Assembly: GCF_003651185.1 (NCBI RefSeq)
Contig: NZ_RCDC01000004.1
Coordinates: 2,280,659 to 2,344,658, forward strand
Source: Stenotrophomonas rhizophila
GTDB taxonomy: Bacteria > Pseudomonadota > Gammaproteobacteria > Xanthomonadales > Xanthomonadaceae
Reading direction: 5' to 3'
DNA: 64,000 nt
Shown: positions 42,256 through 51,611 of the stretch, piece after piece
Position numbering within the stretch: the stretch's first letter is position 1
Layout: each line of letters opens with the position of its first letter
Position numbers and translations under genes: made by a program
Notes under the pieces: generated by a model
Database searches by the model: none
Told to the model about the DNA's origin: nothing
What the model saw: the letters and a program-made list of their open reading frames with translations, nothing else

Positions 42256-44358
42256 ATGCGCCAGTCTGTGTCTTCGCTCCCGGCCGTGGTGCCGGGCCGC
42301 CGTGCCCTGCGCCCGGCCCTGCTCGCTCTTTCCCTGGCCGCGGCCTGCACCGCCCACGCCCAGTCCGCACCGGATGGCGGCGTCCGGACGCGCTCGGCCA
42401 CCGACCTGGATGCGATCAAGGTCACCGCCGAACGCACCCATACCGACACCGGCGCCCTGGGCGACCGTGCCGTGCGCGATACCCCCTTCGCGATCTCGGT
42501 GGTCGGCCGCGAGGACATCGAGAAGCGCCAGGTGGTCTCGCTTGGCGAGGCCTTCCTCACCGATCCGTCCGTGGTCACCCAGGTCAGCGCCTACGCCAGC
42601 GGCTGGAGCTCGCCGATCCGCAACCGCGGCATCGATCTGAGTTACGACAGCTACCGCGTCAACGGCCTGCAGGTCTCTTCGTGGGGCACCGAGTGGCCGC
42701 TGGAAGTGATGGAGCAGGTGGAACTGCTGAAGGGTCCCGGTGGCTTCATGTATGGCTTCGGCCAGCCCGGCGGCATCGTCAACTACGTGACCAAGAAGCC
42801 GACCGAGGTCACCACGCTGTCGGCGCAGCTCGGCTGGCGCGAGGCGGGCATCGTCAGCGGCCAGGTCGATGTGGGCGGGCGCTTCGGCAACGAAGACATG
42901 TTCGGCTACCGCTTCAATGCGTACCAGGAGAAAGGCGAGACCTTCAACGGCGGCGAGGTGAACCGCAAGGTCGGCGCGCTGTCGCTGGATGCACGCTTGA
43001 GCGACCGCCTCACCTGGACCTTCGACGGCGTGTTCCAGTCGCGCGATCTCAGCAACGAATCCCCGCAGTACTACTTCATCGGCCTGACCGAGCTGCCGCG
43101 CCCGCTGGCCGGCGACATCGACAACAGCATCGACGGCAGCTACTACGACACCCGCTCCAGCCTGCTCTCGACCGCGTTGAACTGGCAGATCAACAGCGAC
43201 TGGAAGGCCAGCCTGAGCTATGGCGTGACCACCTCCTGGAATGACGTCAACAAGATCTTCGCCTACATCGATGACGTCAACGGCGACTACGACATCAACA
43301 CCTACGAGCTCGGCGGCAAGAGCGAGTGGAAGCTGGCCCAGGCCATCGTGCAGGGCCGCTTCCAGACCGGCCCGCTGTCGCACCAGGTCGTTGCCGGCGT
43401 CTCCCACCAGACTGGGCTGGGCTGGGACCGCCCGTACGAATGGAACACGCTCGGCCGCGGCAACATCTATCAGCGTCCGACGCTGCGCCATGATGCGGTC
43501 GGCTCACGCGTGCTCAGCCGCGGCAGCGAAACCGTGCAGCAGGCGGTGTTCGTGAGCGACACCGTCAGCTTCGCCGATGGCTGGTCGCTGCTGGCCGGCG
43601 CGCGCTACAACGACTTCGAAAACAAGGGCGCGTACCACACCTATCCGGTCACCCCGACCTACGCCCTGATGTACAAGCCGACCGATGCCGTGACGCTGTA
43701 TGCCAGCTACGTCGAATCGCTGGAAGCCGGCAGCCGCGTGGGCAGCGATTACATCAACGCCGGCGACGTGCTCGACCCCACCATCAGCAAGCAGTACGAG
43801 ATCGGCGCCAAGATCGAGTACCCGCGATGGAGCGCCGATGCGGCCGCCTTCCGATTGGAGCGCGGCGCGAACATCGACCTGATCACGTCCGCCGGCAAGC
43901 TGCTGGTGCAGGACGGCATCACCCTGTACGAAGGCGTGGAAGTCAGTGGCGATGTGCGCCTGACCGATGCCTTCACCCTCGGTGGCGGCGTGACCTGGCT
44001 GGACCCGACCTACGACAAACTCTCGCCGGGCAGCGCCAGCCAGAAAGGCAACCGCACCGCCGGCGCGGCCCGCTGGCAGGGCGTGCTGCACGCCGACTAC
44101 AGCATCCCGCAGATCGAGGGCCTGAGCGTGTACGCACTGGCCCGCTACTACGGCGACGTCTATTACGACGCCGACAACACGCTCAAGCTGCCCGACTACA
44201 CGCTGGTCAACGCCGGCGTGGGCTACCGCATGCAGGCCGCCGGCCACCCGGTCACCTGGCGCGCCGGCGTGGAGAACCTGGCCAACAAAAAGTACTGGTC
44301 CAACGCAGGCGTGGGCCTGCCGCGCACCTTCGCGGTCAGCGTGCGGTTCGATATGTAA
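42256..44358 (+). CDS. TonB-dependent siderophore receptor
   Basis: A 700-residue outer-membrane receptor (start 42256, MRQSVSSLPAV). A signal peptide is cut near AHAQ (about residue 36). The plug domain (about 50-170) contains DTPFAISVVGREDIEKRQ and VMEQVELLKGPGGFMYGFGQ with PGGIVNYVTKKP, the siderophore-receptor signature; the 22-strand barrel follows to the C-terminal Phe-x-Met end FAVSVRFDM. No N-terminal signalling (STN) domain is seen. It imports a ferric siderophore with energy from TonB. No Fur box is evident upstream, and the ligand cannot be predicted. Confidence 0.92.
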   Translation: MRQSVSSLPAVVPGRRALRPALLALSLAAACTAHAQSAPDGGVRTRSATDLDAIKVTAERTHTDTGALGDRAVRDTPFAISVVGREDIEKRQVVSLGEAFLTDPSVVTQVSAYASGWSSPIRNRGIDLSYDSYRVNGLQVSSWGTEWPLEVMEQVELLKGPGGFMYGFGQPGGIVNYVTKKPTEVTTLSAQLGWREAGIVSGQVDVGGRFGNEDMFGYRFNAYQEKGETFNGGEVNRKVGALSLDARLSDRLTWTFDGVFQSRDLSNESPQYYFIGLTELPRPLAGDIDNSIDGSYYDTRSSLLSTALNWQINSDWKASLSYGVTTSWNDVNKIFAYIDDVNGDYDINTYELGGKSEWKLAQAIVQGRFQTGPLSHQVVAGVSHQTGLGWDRPYEWNTLGRGNIYQRPTLRHDAVGSRVLSRGSETVQQAVFVSDTVSFADGWSLLAGARYNDFENKGAYHTYPVTPTYALMYKPTDAVTLYASYVESLEAGSRVGSDYINAGDVLDPTISKQYEIGAKIEYPRWSADAAAFRLERGANIDLITSAGKLLVQDGITLYEGVEVSGDVRLTDAFTLGGGVTWLDPTYDKLSPGSASQKGNRTAGAARWQGVLHADYSIPQIEGLSVYALARYYGDVYYDADNTLKLPDYTLVNAGVGYRMQAAGHPVTWRAGVENLANKKYWSNAGVGLPRTFAVSVRFDM

Positions 44359-44373
44359 GCCGGATGCATGCGG

Positions 44374-44435
44374 GTAGTGCCGGCCGCTGGCCGGCTCCTC
44401 GGCATTGTCGGAAGCCGGCCAGCGGCCGGCACTAC
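44374..44435. repeat. inverted pair of SMAG elements
   Basis: GTAGTGCCGGCCGCTGGCC plus GGC (44374-44395) faces its perfect inverted copy (44414-44435), giving a large double hairpin 15 bp after the TonB receptor stop. Such dimers are typical of S. maltophilia intergenic repeats and probably stabilise mRNA ends or terminate. Confidence 0.85.
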
Positions 44436-44516
44436 CAGTGCCATTCCAACCCACGTAAAGGTGTCCCCTTCACCCCGCTCCGGCAATAATGGCGGCCTGC
44501 CTTCCGCCGAGTCGCC

Positions 44517-46694
44517 ATGCCTTCGTTCGAAACCCGCGTCAGCCGCCTGTGGGCGCATGAAAAGGCCAGCTATGGCCTGCGGGTGTTCATCGCGTTGTCC
44601 GCGGCGATGGGGCTGTGCTGGTACCTGGACCAGCTGACCGCGCTGCCCGGCGTGTTCCTGGGCATCATCGCCAGCGCGATCGCCGAGACCGACGACAACT
44701 GGTGGGGCCGGATCAAATCGGTGGCGCTGTCGCTGCTGTGCTTCGTGGCCGCCGCCGCCGCGGTCGTGCTGCTGTTCCCGCATCCGTGGTGGTTCATCAC
44801 CGCATTGGCGGTGGCGACCTTCGGGCTGACCCTGCTCGGCGCGCTCGGCGAGCGCTATGCCTCGATCGCGCAGGCCACGGTAACGCTGGCCATCTACACC
44901 ATGATCGGGCTGGAGCAGCACGGCGCGGCCGATCTGTCCCAGGCGATCAATGCGGTCAGTCACCTGCTGGCCGGTGCGGTCTGGTACGCGTTGCTCTCGA
45001 TCCTGTGGACCGCCCTGTTCGCCAATCGCCCCGTTCGCGAGCGGGTGGCGCGCCTGTACCTGGAGCTGGGCCGCTACCTGCAGCTCAAGGCCGATCTGTT
45101 CGAACCGGTGCGCGATGCCGACGTGCAGAAGCGCCAGCTGGCCCTGGCCGAGCAGAACCGGCGCGTGGTGGAGGCGCTGAACATCGCCAAGACCGCGATC
45201 CTGGCGCGCTTTGGCCGCTCCGGCCGGCCCGGCGTGCAGTCCGGCCTGTACCTGCGCCTGTATTACATGGCCCAGGACTTCCACGAACGCGCCAGCTCCT
45301 CGCACTACCCCTACGGCGCCCTGACTGAAGCGTTCTTCCACAGCGACGTGCTGTACCGCTGCCAGCGCCTGCTTGCGCTGCAGGGTGAGGCCTGCGCCAA
45401 CCTCGGCCAGGCAATCCGCCTGCGCCAGCCGTTCCAGTACGGCGAGCGCACCAAGCAGGCCACCGCCGACCTGACCGATTCGCTCACCTGGCTGCGCGCC
45501 CAGCACAACCCGCAGTGGCAGCGTCTGCTGGCCTCGCTGGAACTGCTCGGCCACAACCTGCAGAGCATCGAACGTCGCCTGTCCGAGGCCGAGAAATCCG
45601 AGTCCACCCTGGACAACGTCGATACCCGCCTGCGCGATACCAACCCGCACACCCTGCGCGAGATGGGCGTGCGCATCCGCCAGCAGCTCACGCCCGGCTC
45701 GGTGCTGTTCCGGCATGGCCTGCGCATGGCGCTGGCGCTGATCGTCGGTTTCGCCGCGATCCGGCTGTTCAACGCCCAGAACGGCTCGTGGGTACTGCTC
45801 ACCATCGTGTTCGTGTGCCGCCCACACTTCGGTGCGACCCGCCAGCGGTTGGCGCAACGGATCGCCGGCACGCTGATCGGTCTCGTGCTGACCTGGGCGT
45901 TGATGCAGCTGTTCCAGGACCTGCGCATCGAACTGCTGATCGCGCTGCTCTCGGCACTGCTGTTCTTCTTCACCCGCAGCGATCGCTACCTGGTGGCCTC
46001 GGCGGCGATCACGGTGATGGCGCTGACCTGCTTCAACCTGATCGGCGATGGCTTCCTGCTGATCTGGCCGCGCTTGGTGGATACGCTGCTGGGCTGCGCG
46101 ATCGCCGCGGCGGCCGCCTTCCTGATCCTGCCCGACTGGCAGGGCCGGCGCCTGAACCTGGTGATGGCGCGTGTGCTCGACAACTGCGCCAAGTACCTGC
46201 ACGCCGTGCTCGGCCAGTACGGCAGCGGCATGCAGGACGACCTGGCGTACCGTATCGCGCGCCGTGACATGCACAACGCCGATGCGGCGCTGTCCACTGC
46301 GTTGTCGAACATGCTGCGCGAGCCTGGTCACGTGCGCCGCAATCTGGATGCCGGCTTCCGCTTCCTGGCGCTGTCCAACACCCTGCTCGGCCATCTCTCC
46401 GCACTGGGCGCCCACCGCACCCAGTTGGACAGCTACGGCCAGGATCCGCTCGCGCTGTCTGGCGGCGAACGGGTGCAGCAGGCGATGCAGCAGATCGCGC
46501 GCGCGCTGGAGCAGCGCGAACCGGTGGCCGAAGACGCCAACGAGGGCGACCGGGCCCTGGCCGAGCAGCTGGAGCAGATCCCGGACGACATGCCGCCCAA
46601 GCTGCAGCTGATCCGCACCCAGATGGGGCTGATGCTGCGCCTGCTGCCCAAGCTGCGCGGTGCCGCCAACGAGGCCGCGCGCACGCTGGGGTAG
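44517..46694 (+). CDS. yccS: YccS/FUSC family inner-membrane protein
   Basis: A 725-residue protein with two blocks of six TM segments (residues about 20-175 and 395-520) separated by soluble domains, the plan of the YccS/YhfK family. It opens with VSRLWAHEKASYGLRVFIAL, and the second half has GSWVLLTIVFVCRPHFGATR, a FUSC signature. The family resembles aromatic acid or aluminium-type exporters, but its function is not established. The stop codon TAG is itself part of a SMAG-like repeat. Confidence 0.88.
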   Translation: MPSFETRVSRLWAHEKASYGLRVFIALSAAMGLCWYLDQLTALPGVFLGIIASAIAETDDNWWGRIKSVALSLLCFVAAAAAVVLLFPHPWWFITALAVATFGLTLLGALGERYASIAQATVTLAIYTMIGLEQHGAADLSQAINAVSHLLAGAVWYALLSILWTALFANRPVRERVARLYLELGRYLQLKADLFEPVRDADVQKRQLALAEQNRRVVEALNIAKTAILARFGRSGRPGVQSGLYLRLYYMAQDFHERASSSHYPYGALTEAFFHSDVLYRCQRLLALQGEACANLGQAIRLRQPFQYGERTKQATADLTDSLTWLRAQHNPQWQRLLASLELLGHNLQSIERRLSEAEKSESTLDNVDTRLRDTNPHTLREMGVRIRQQLTPGSVLFRHGLRMALALIVGFAAIRLFNAQNGSWVLLTIVFVCRPHFGATRQRLAQRIAGTLIGLVLTWALMQLFQDLRIELLIALLSALLFFFTRSDRYLVASAAITVMALTCFNLIGDGFLLIWPRLVDTLLGCAIAAAAAFLILPDWQGRRLNLVMARVLDNCAKYLHAVLGQYGSGMQDDLAYRIARRDMHNADAALSTALSNMLREPGHVRRNLDAGFRFLALSNTLLGHLSALGAHRTQLDSYGQDPLALSGGERVQQAMQQIARALEQREPVAEDANEGDRALAEQLEQIPDDMPPKLQLIRTQMGLMLRLLPKLRGAANEAARTLG

Positions 46695-46752
46695 GTATCG
46701 ACCGTTGGTCGCTACGGATGTTGAACGTCTTACGACCCACGGTCGTGAGCGA
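46691..46752. repeat. SMAG-like repeat pair overlapping the yccS stop
   Basis: GTAGGTATCGACCGTTGGTC at 46691 includes the yccS stop TAG; an inverted, diverged partner TACGACCCACGGTCGTGAGC lies at about 46731-46752. The family (GGTATCGACC variant) is the same as at 62290. Confidence 0.6.
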
Positions 46753-46833
46753 CCGCCCCGGGGCGGTGCGCCCCGCTGCCATGCTGCGCCAACAGGGAGA
46801 ATGCTAGGCTGCGCCGGTTCGCAAGGAGTCTCC

Positions 46834-48723
46834 ATGTCCGGCCATAGTCAGTTCGCTCTGCTCAGGCAACGTCGTTTCCTGCCGTTTTTCATCGTCCAGT
46901 CGCTGGGCGCGTTCAACGACAACGTCTACCGCCAGGCAATCATCGCGCTGCTGTTCTTCCTCGGCACGCCGATCGAAGAGCGCTCGCTGTATACCAACCT
47001 GGCGCCGGCGATCTTCATCCTGCCGTACTTCCTGTTCTCGGCGCTGGCCGGGCAGATCGCGGAGAAGCTGGAGAAATCGCGGCTGATCGTGATCACCACG
47101 ACCATGGAAATCGCGATCATGTCGCTGGCGGCACTCGGTTTCCTGACCGAGAGCATGCCGGTACTGCTGGTCGCGCTGTTCTGCACCGGCATGCAGTCCA
47201 CCCTGTTCGGGCCGGTGAAGTACTCGGTGCTGCCCTCGATCCTCAAGCCCGAGGAGCTGACCGGCGGCAATGGCCTGGTCGAGATGGGCACCTCGCTGTC
47301 GATCCTCACCGGGATGATCGCCGGGGGCCTGATCTTCGCGCTGTCCGGCAGCCATGGCCCGATCGTCGCCGCGACCGCCGTGATCGTACTGGCCGTGGCG
47401 GGCAACCTCACCGCGCGGATGATCCCGAAGGTCGATGCCGGCGCGCCGGATCTGAAGATCAACTGGAATCCGCTGCCCGAGTCGCTGGCGGTGCTGCGCA
47501 TGGCCAAGAAGCAGAAGGCCGTGCGCAACGCGATTCTCGGCGTGTCCTGGTTCTGGTTCGTGGGCACCATGCTGACCTCACAGCTGCCGACCTATGCCGA
47601 GGTCAACCTCGGTGGCGGCTCCCTGCTCTACATCTTCGCGCTGGCGCTGTTCTCGCTGGGTACCGGCACCGGTTCGCTGCTGTGCGAAAAGCTGTCCGGG
47701 CGCACCGTGGAGATCGGCCTGGTGCCGCTGGGCGCGTTCGGCATGACCGCCTTCATGCTCGACCTGTACTTCGCCCGCGTCGGCGAAGCCGCCGCGGCCG
47801 GGCTGTCGATCTGGCAGTTCGTGCAGGCCCCGGGCAGCGCGCGCATCATCATCGATCTGATCGGCATCGGCCTGTTCACCGGCTTCTTCGTGGTGCCGTT
47901 GTTCGCCCTGATCCAGAGCCGCACGGCCAAATCGGAAATGTCGCGCGTGTTCGCCGCGCTCAACATCCAGAACTCAGGCTTCATCGTCCTGGCCGCCGGC
48001 CTGGGCCTGCTCACCCAGCGCGTGCTGGACTGGACCATCCCGCAGCTGTTCCTGGCCCTGGCGATCGCCAATGCCGTGGTGTCGATCTACATCTTCACGA
48101 TCGTGCCCGAGTTCCTGATGCGCTTCCTCAGCTGGGTGATGGTGCGCGCGCTGTACCGGCTGCGTCCGCACGGCATCGAAGCCAACGTGCCGGACGAGGG
48201 AGCGGCACTGATCGTATGCAACCACGTCAGCTACATGGACGCGCTGATCCTGTCGGCGACCCTTCCGCGCCCCGTGCGCTTCGTCATGTACTACAAGATC
48301 TTCAACATCCCGGTGATGCGCTGGATCTTCCGCACCGCCAAGGCGATCCCGATTGCCGGCGCACGTGAGGATCCGGCGTTGATGCAGGCCGCGTTCGATG
48401 AGGTGGACAAGGCGCTGGCCGAGGGCGAGCTGGTCTGCATTTTCCCCGAGGGCGCGTTGACCCGCGATGGGCAGATGGGCGCGTTCAAATCGGGCGTGGA
48501 GAAGATCCTGGCACGTCGCCCGGTACCGGTCGTGCCGATGGCGCTGCGCGGAATGTGGTCGAGCATGTGGAGCCGCCGCGACACGCGCCTGGGCCGCATG
48601 CGTGTGCCACGCCGTTTCCGCGCGCATGTCGAGGTCGTCGCATCTGCGCCGATCGCCGGCGAGGTCGCCACCGCGCCGATGCTGGAAACCCAGGTCAGGC
48701 AACTTCGCGGCGATCAGGCATGA
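46834..48723 (+). CDS. MFS transporter fused to PlsC-type acyltransferase
   Basis: A 629-residue fusion. Residues 1-400 form a 12-TM MFS domain resembling the lysophospholipid transporter LplT (FFIVQSLGAFNDNVYRQAII). From about residue 445 a 1-acyl-glycerol-3-phosphate acyltransferase domain follows, with the NHVSYMDA motif (His464, Asp469) and FPEGALTRDG. Together they may flip lysophospholipids inward and re-acylate them. E. coli does this with LplT and Aas, whose acyl-ACP synthetase domain is missing here. The start at 46834 has AAGGAG before it. Confidence 0.88.
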   Translation: MSGHSQFALLRQRRFLPFFIVQSLGAFNDNVYRQAIIALLFFLGTPIEERSLYTNLAPAIFILPYFLFSALAGQIAEKLEKSRLIVITTTMEIAIMSLAALGFLTESMPVLLVALFCTGMQSTLFGPVKYSVLPSILKPEELTGGNGLVEMGTSLSILTGMIAGGLIFALSGSHGPIVAATAVIVLAVAGNLTARMIPKVDAGAPDLKINWNPLPESLAVLRMAKKQKAVRNAILGVSWFWFVGTMLTSQLPTYAEVNLGGGSLLYIFALALFSLGTGTGSLLCEKLSGRTVEIGLVPLGAFGMTAFMLDLYFARVGEAAAAGLSIWQFVQAPGSARIIIDLIGIGLFTGFFVVPLFALIQSRTAKSEMSRVFAALNIQNSGFIVLAAGLGLLTQRVLDWTIPQLFLALAIANAVVSIYIFTIVPEFLMRFLSWVMVRALYRLRPHGIEANVPDEGAALIVCNHVSYMDALILSATLPRPVRFVMYYKIFNIPVMRWIFRTAKAIPIAGAREDPALMQAAFDEVDKALAEGELVCIFPEGALTRDGQMGAFKSGVEKILARRPVPVVPMALRGMWSSMWSRRDTRLGRMRVPRRFRAHVEVVASAPIAGEVATAPMLETQVRQLRGDQA

Positions 48724-48834
48724 GCCCCGCCCTGCCTGCATGTAACCGTATACATAGAGGCAGGCACATCGGTTAGATTACCGCCCGGGACACCTCGTAC
48801 GCACCCACCCACCCAAGCAAATGGAGTTTCGCTG

Positions 48835-49194
48835 ATGAATGCCACCGCCCCCCTGCCGCCCGCCCCGGGCAGCATCCCGAACCACCTGATCTGGTCGATC
48901 GTCGTCACCATCCTGGCGTTCTTCGTGTGCTGCCTGTCGTGCCTGAGCTTCCCGGGCATCGTCACCGGTGTGGTCGCAATCGTGTTCGCCAGCAAGGTCA
49001 ACGGCCTGCTCAACCAGGGCGACCTGGAAGGCGCACGTCGTGCCTCCAAGAACGCCAAGATCTGGGCCTGGGTCACCACCGGCTTCCTGATCGCCGGCGT
49101 GGTGCTGTTCGTGATCTCGCTGGCCTTCATGGGGGTGGACGGTTACATGGAACAGATGCAGCAGTTCCAGCAGCAGATCGAAAGCGCCAGCTGA
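48835..49194 (+). CDS. CD225/dispanin family membrane protein
   Basis: A 119-residue protein with two TM segments (about 19-50 and 74-98) and a conserved cytoplasmic loop between them, including the FASKVNGLLNQGDLEGARRA and SKNAKIWAWVTTG signature of the CD225/dispanin fold, related to eukaryotic IFITM proteins. Its function in bacteria is unknown. The C-terminal tail is Gln-rich. Its stop overlaps the start of the DUF2752 gene (ATGA). Confidence 0.85.
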   Translation: MNATAPLPPAPGSIPNHLIWSIVVTILAFFVCCLSCLSFPGIVTGVVAIVFASKVNGLLNQGDLEGARRASKNAKIWAWVTTGFLIAGVVLFVISLAFMGVDGYMEQMQQFQQQIESAS

Positions 49195-49613
49195 TGATCG
49201 CGCTGCACGGCAGGCGCTGGTTGCTGGCGGCGTTGCCGCCGGCCGCATTGGCGGCCGGTGCGGGGGTCTGGATGCTGCGGCACTACGACCCCAACAGCGC
49301 CAGCAGTCCGTTCCCGCCGTGCAGCTTTCTGGCGGTCACCGGGTATTACTGCATCGGCTGCGGGCTGACGCGTGCATTGCACGCGCTGGCCCACGGCGAT
49401 GTGGTCACCGCGTTCTCGATGAATCCGCTGGCCATGCTGATGCTGGCCATCGCCCCGCTGGTACTTGGTTGGGCACTGGGCTGGCGGCCACGCGCGCTGC
49501 AGCCGTTGATCACGCTGCTGATGAAGCCCGCCTTCTGGCTGATCCTACTGCCCGCGTACTGGATCGCACGCAACCTGCCATGGGTGCCGTTTACCTGGTT
49601 GGCGCCGGGCTGA
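49194..49613 (+). CDS. DUF2752 domain-containing membrane protein
   Basis: A 139-residue protein with three to four hydrophobic segments. The DUF2752 signature FPPCSFLAVTGYYCIGCGLT and RALHALAHGDVVTAFSMNPL is clear, with the conserved Cys pair CIGCG. Role unknown; it stands together with dispanin-like proteins in many bacteria. Start: ATG at 49194, overlapping the CD225 stop. It is convergent with ampE 10 bp away. Confidence 0.85.
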   Translation: MIALHGRRWLLAALPPAALAAGAGVWMLRHYDPNSASSPFPPCSFLAVTGYYCIGCGLTRALHALAHGDVVTAFSMNPLAMLMLAIAPLVLGWALGWRPRALQPLITLLMKPAFWLILLPAYWIARNLPWVPFTWLAPG

Positions 49614-49622
49614 GCCGGACCG

Positions 49623-50516
49623 CTAGGTGACCCAACCGGCGATCACCAGCAGCGCCAGCACCGCCATCCACAGCAGCAGCATGCGCCACACCAGGCTCAT
49701 CGCATCGCGCAGCTCCGGCAGACGACGCCACACCGGCACCATCCCCGCATCACTGTAATCGTGCGCATCCTCGCGCAGCTCGGCGCTCACGCTTGCCCGG
49801 GCGACCGCACCGAGGAAGTGTGTCGAGGCCGACCACTGATTGCCGTGCGCCTCGCGCCAGGCCTTGAACGCGGTATCGAAATTGCCGACCAGCGCCATCG
49901 ACAGCGACATCAGCTGCGCGACCGGCCACTCCAGCCAGGCCAGCACGCCGCGCGCACCGGCGACCGCTTCCACGCTGGCCAGCGAGCGCATCGGGCCAAC
50001 CGCCAGCAAGGCCAGCAGGCGATACAGCAGCGCGCCGACCGGGCCCAGCAGCAGGAACCAGAACAGCACCGCGAACCAGCGCCTCAGCGCGTTGAGCACG
50101 GTTGCTTCGACCAGCGAGGGGACGTCTTCCTGCAGGCTGCCACCGGCGGACTGCAACTGCGCGATCGCCAGGTGGCGTGCGTGGGGGTCATCGGCGTCGA
50201 TCACCGCCTCGACATCGCGGTCCAGGTCGCGCGGGCCCCAGCACATCACCAGCACCAGCACGCCCAACAACAGCGACGGCAGGCCGTAGACGCGGTCATC
50301 GAACAGCCACTGCAGCAGGCCCAGCGCTGCCACGAACGGCAGCACCGCCAGCCAGGCGCCCTTGCGGCCGCGCCAGACCCCGTCGTCGGCGGCGTGCCGG
50401 CCCAACCACTGCAGCCAGCGCCGGTACAGGCCGAAACGCCGCAGCGCGACGGCCGCGCCCGGCGCGACATGGCCCAGGGCCAAGGCAACCAGCACGGCGA
50501 CCAGGGTGGTGAACAT
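49623..50516 (-). CDS. ampE: AmpE-like regulatory membrane protein
   Basis: A 297-residue inner-membrane protein with an N-terminal TM segment, a central soluble part and three to four further TM segments in the second half. Features of AmpE/CobD-like proteins are present: MFTTLVAVLVALALGHVAPG at the start and FWFLLLGPVGALLYRLLALL near residues 152-171. In enterobacteria AmpE works with AmpD in beta-lactamase induction and peptidoglycan recycling; ampD is not adjacent here. Confidence 0.8.
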   Translation of the reverse strand: MFTTLVAVLVALALGHVAPGAAVALRRFGLYRRWLQWLGRHAADDGVWRGRKGAWLAVLPFVAALGLLQWLFDDRVYGLPSLLLGVLVLVMCWGPRDLDRDVEAVIDADDPHARHLAIAQLQSAGGSLQEDVPSLVEATVLNALRRWFAVLFWFLLLGPVGALLYRLLALLAVGPMRSLASVEAVAGARGVLAWLEWPVAQLMSLSMALVGNFDTAFKAWREAHGNQWSASTHFLGAVARASVSAELREDAHDYSDAGMVPVWRRLPELRDAMSLVWRMLLLWMAVLALLVIAGWVT

Positions 50517-50636
50517 GTAAGCCTCCGGCTCGGGACGTGGGACGCGCCGCTACTATGCCTTGCGGCCCAGCAATTCCCCGGGCCGTTGGTAATGTACCGC
50601 GCCGCGTGTTCAGCCTGCGGCAACGGCAGGCGACGG

Positions 50637-51542
50637 TCAGGCGATCTGCTGGCGGTACCAGTGCTCGATCAGGCTGCGCGAGATCGAGATCGGCGGCGAC
50701 AGGCGGATGCCTTCGCCGTCATCCTCGACATCCCGGGCCAGGGCGGCGCCCACTTCCTCGGCGGTGAACCAGCGCGCATCTTCCAGCTCGCCGTTCACGG
50801 TCGGTACGCCGTCTTCGGCCGTGGCGGCGAAGCCCAGCATCAGCGCGCCCGGGAACGGCCATGGCTGGGTGCCCAGGTAGCGGCACTCGCGCACGCGCAC
50901 CCGGCTCTCCTCGAAGACCTCACGGACCACGGTCTGCTCCAGGGATTCACCCGGCTCGACGAAGCCGGCCAACACCGAATAACGGCGCGGGGCCCAGTTC
51001 GCCTGGCGGCCGAGCAGCAGCCGGCCCTGGTTCTCCACGGCCACGATCACCGCCGGATCGACCCGGGGGTAGTGTTCGGTGGCGCACTGGCCACACCGGC
51101 CGACGAAGCCGCCGCGGCTGAAGGTCACCGCGCCGCCGCACACCCCGCAGAAGCGGGTGCGCGACTGCCAGTAGGACATGCCCCGGGCGTAACAGAAGGC
51201 GGTGGAATCGGCGATGGACCAGGTCGCGGCGGACTGGCGCAGGTCGACCCGCTGCGGCGCCGTCACCGACAGCCCGGCGGCCTCCATCGAGAACCACGCC
51301 TGCTCGCCGCGCAGGCCGAGGAAGATCGCGGTGCCCGGGCCACCGCCCAGATCCGCGCCGGTCAGCGGCAGCGGCTGACCATCGTGGCCGGCCAGCGCGG
51401 TGCCGTCCTGGTCGAGCACCAATACACGCGCGTCCGGCCACAGGCGCAACAACGCATCGGCGTCATCGCGCAGGGTATCGGCGCGCTCCAGCGGCTCGCT
51501 GACGAAAGCGAAACCGGAAAGCTGCGAAGAGAATTTGGACAT
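50637..51542 (-). CDS. nudC: NAD(+) diphosphatase NudC
   Basis: The ATG at 51542 gives 301 residues. A zinc ribbon with Cys132, Cys135, Cys150 and Cys153 (FCGVCGGAVTF, GRCGQCATEHYPR) precedes the Nudix box GFVEPGESLEQTVVREVFEE (193-212) and the NudC hallmark TQPWPFPGAL (225-234). The enzyme cleaves NAD(H) to NMN and AMP and decaps NAD-RNA. It lies 69 bp behind erpA in the same direction. Confidence 0.93.
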   Translation of the reverse strand: MSKFSSQLSGFAFVSEPLERADTLRDDADALLRLWPDARVLVLDQDGTALAGHDGQPLPLTGADLGGGPGTAIFLGLRGEQAWFSMEAAGLSVTAPQRVDLRQSAATWSIADSTAFCYARGMSYWQSRTRFCGVCGGAVTFSRGGFVGRCGQCATEHYPRVDPAVIVAVENQGRLLLGRQANWAPRRYSVLAGFVEPGESLEQTVVREVFEESRVRVRECRYLGTQPWPFPGALMLGFAATAEDGVPTVNGELEDARWFTAEEVGAALARDVEDDGEGIRLSPPISISRSLIEHWYRQQIA

Positions 51543-51611
51543 CGCAAGAGCCTGCCCACATTCGGCGGGACTGGCAAGCGGCAACCGACCATCAGGCCGG
51601 TTGCGCGCACA

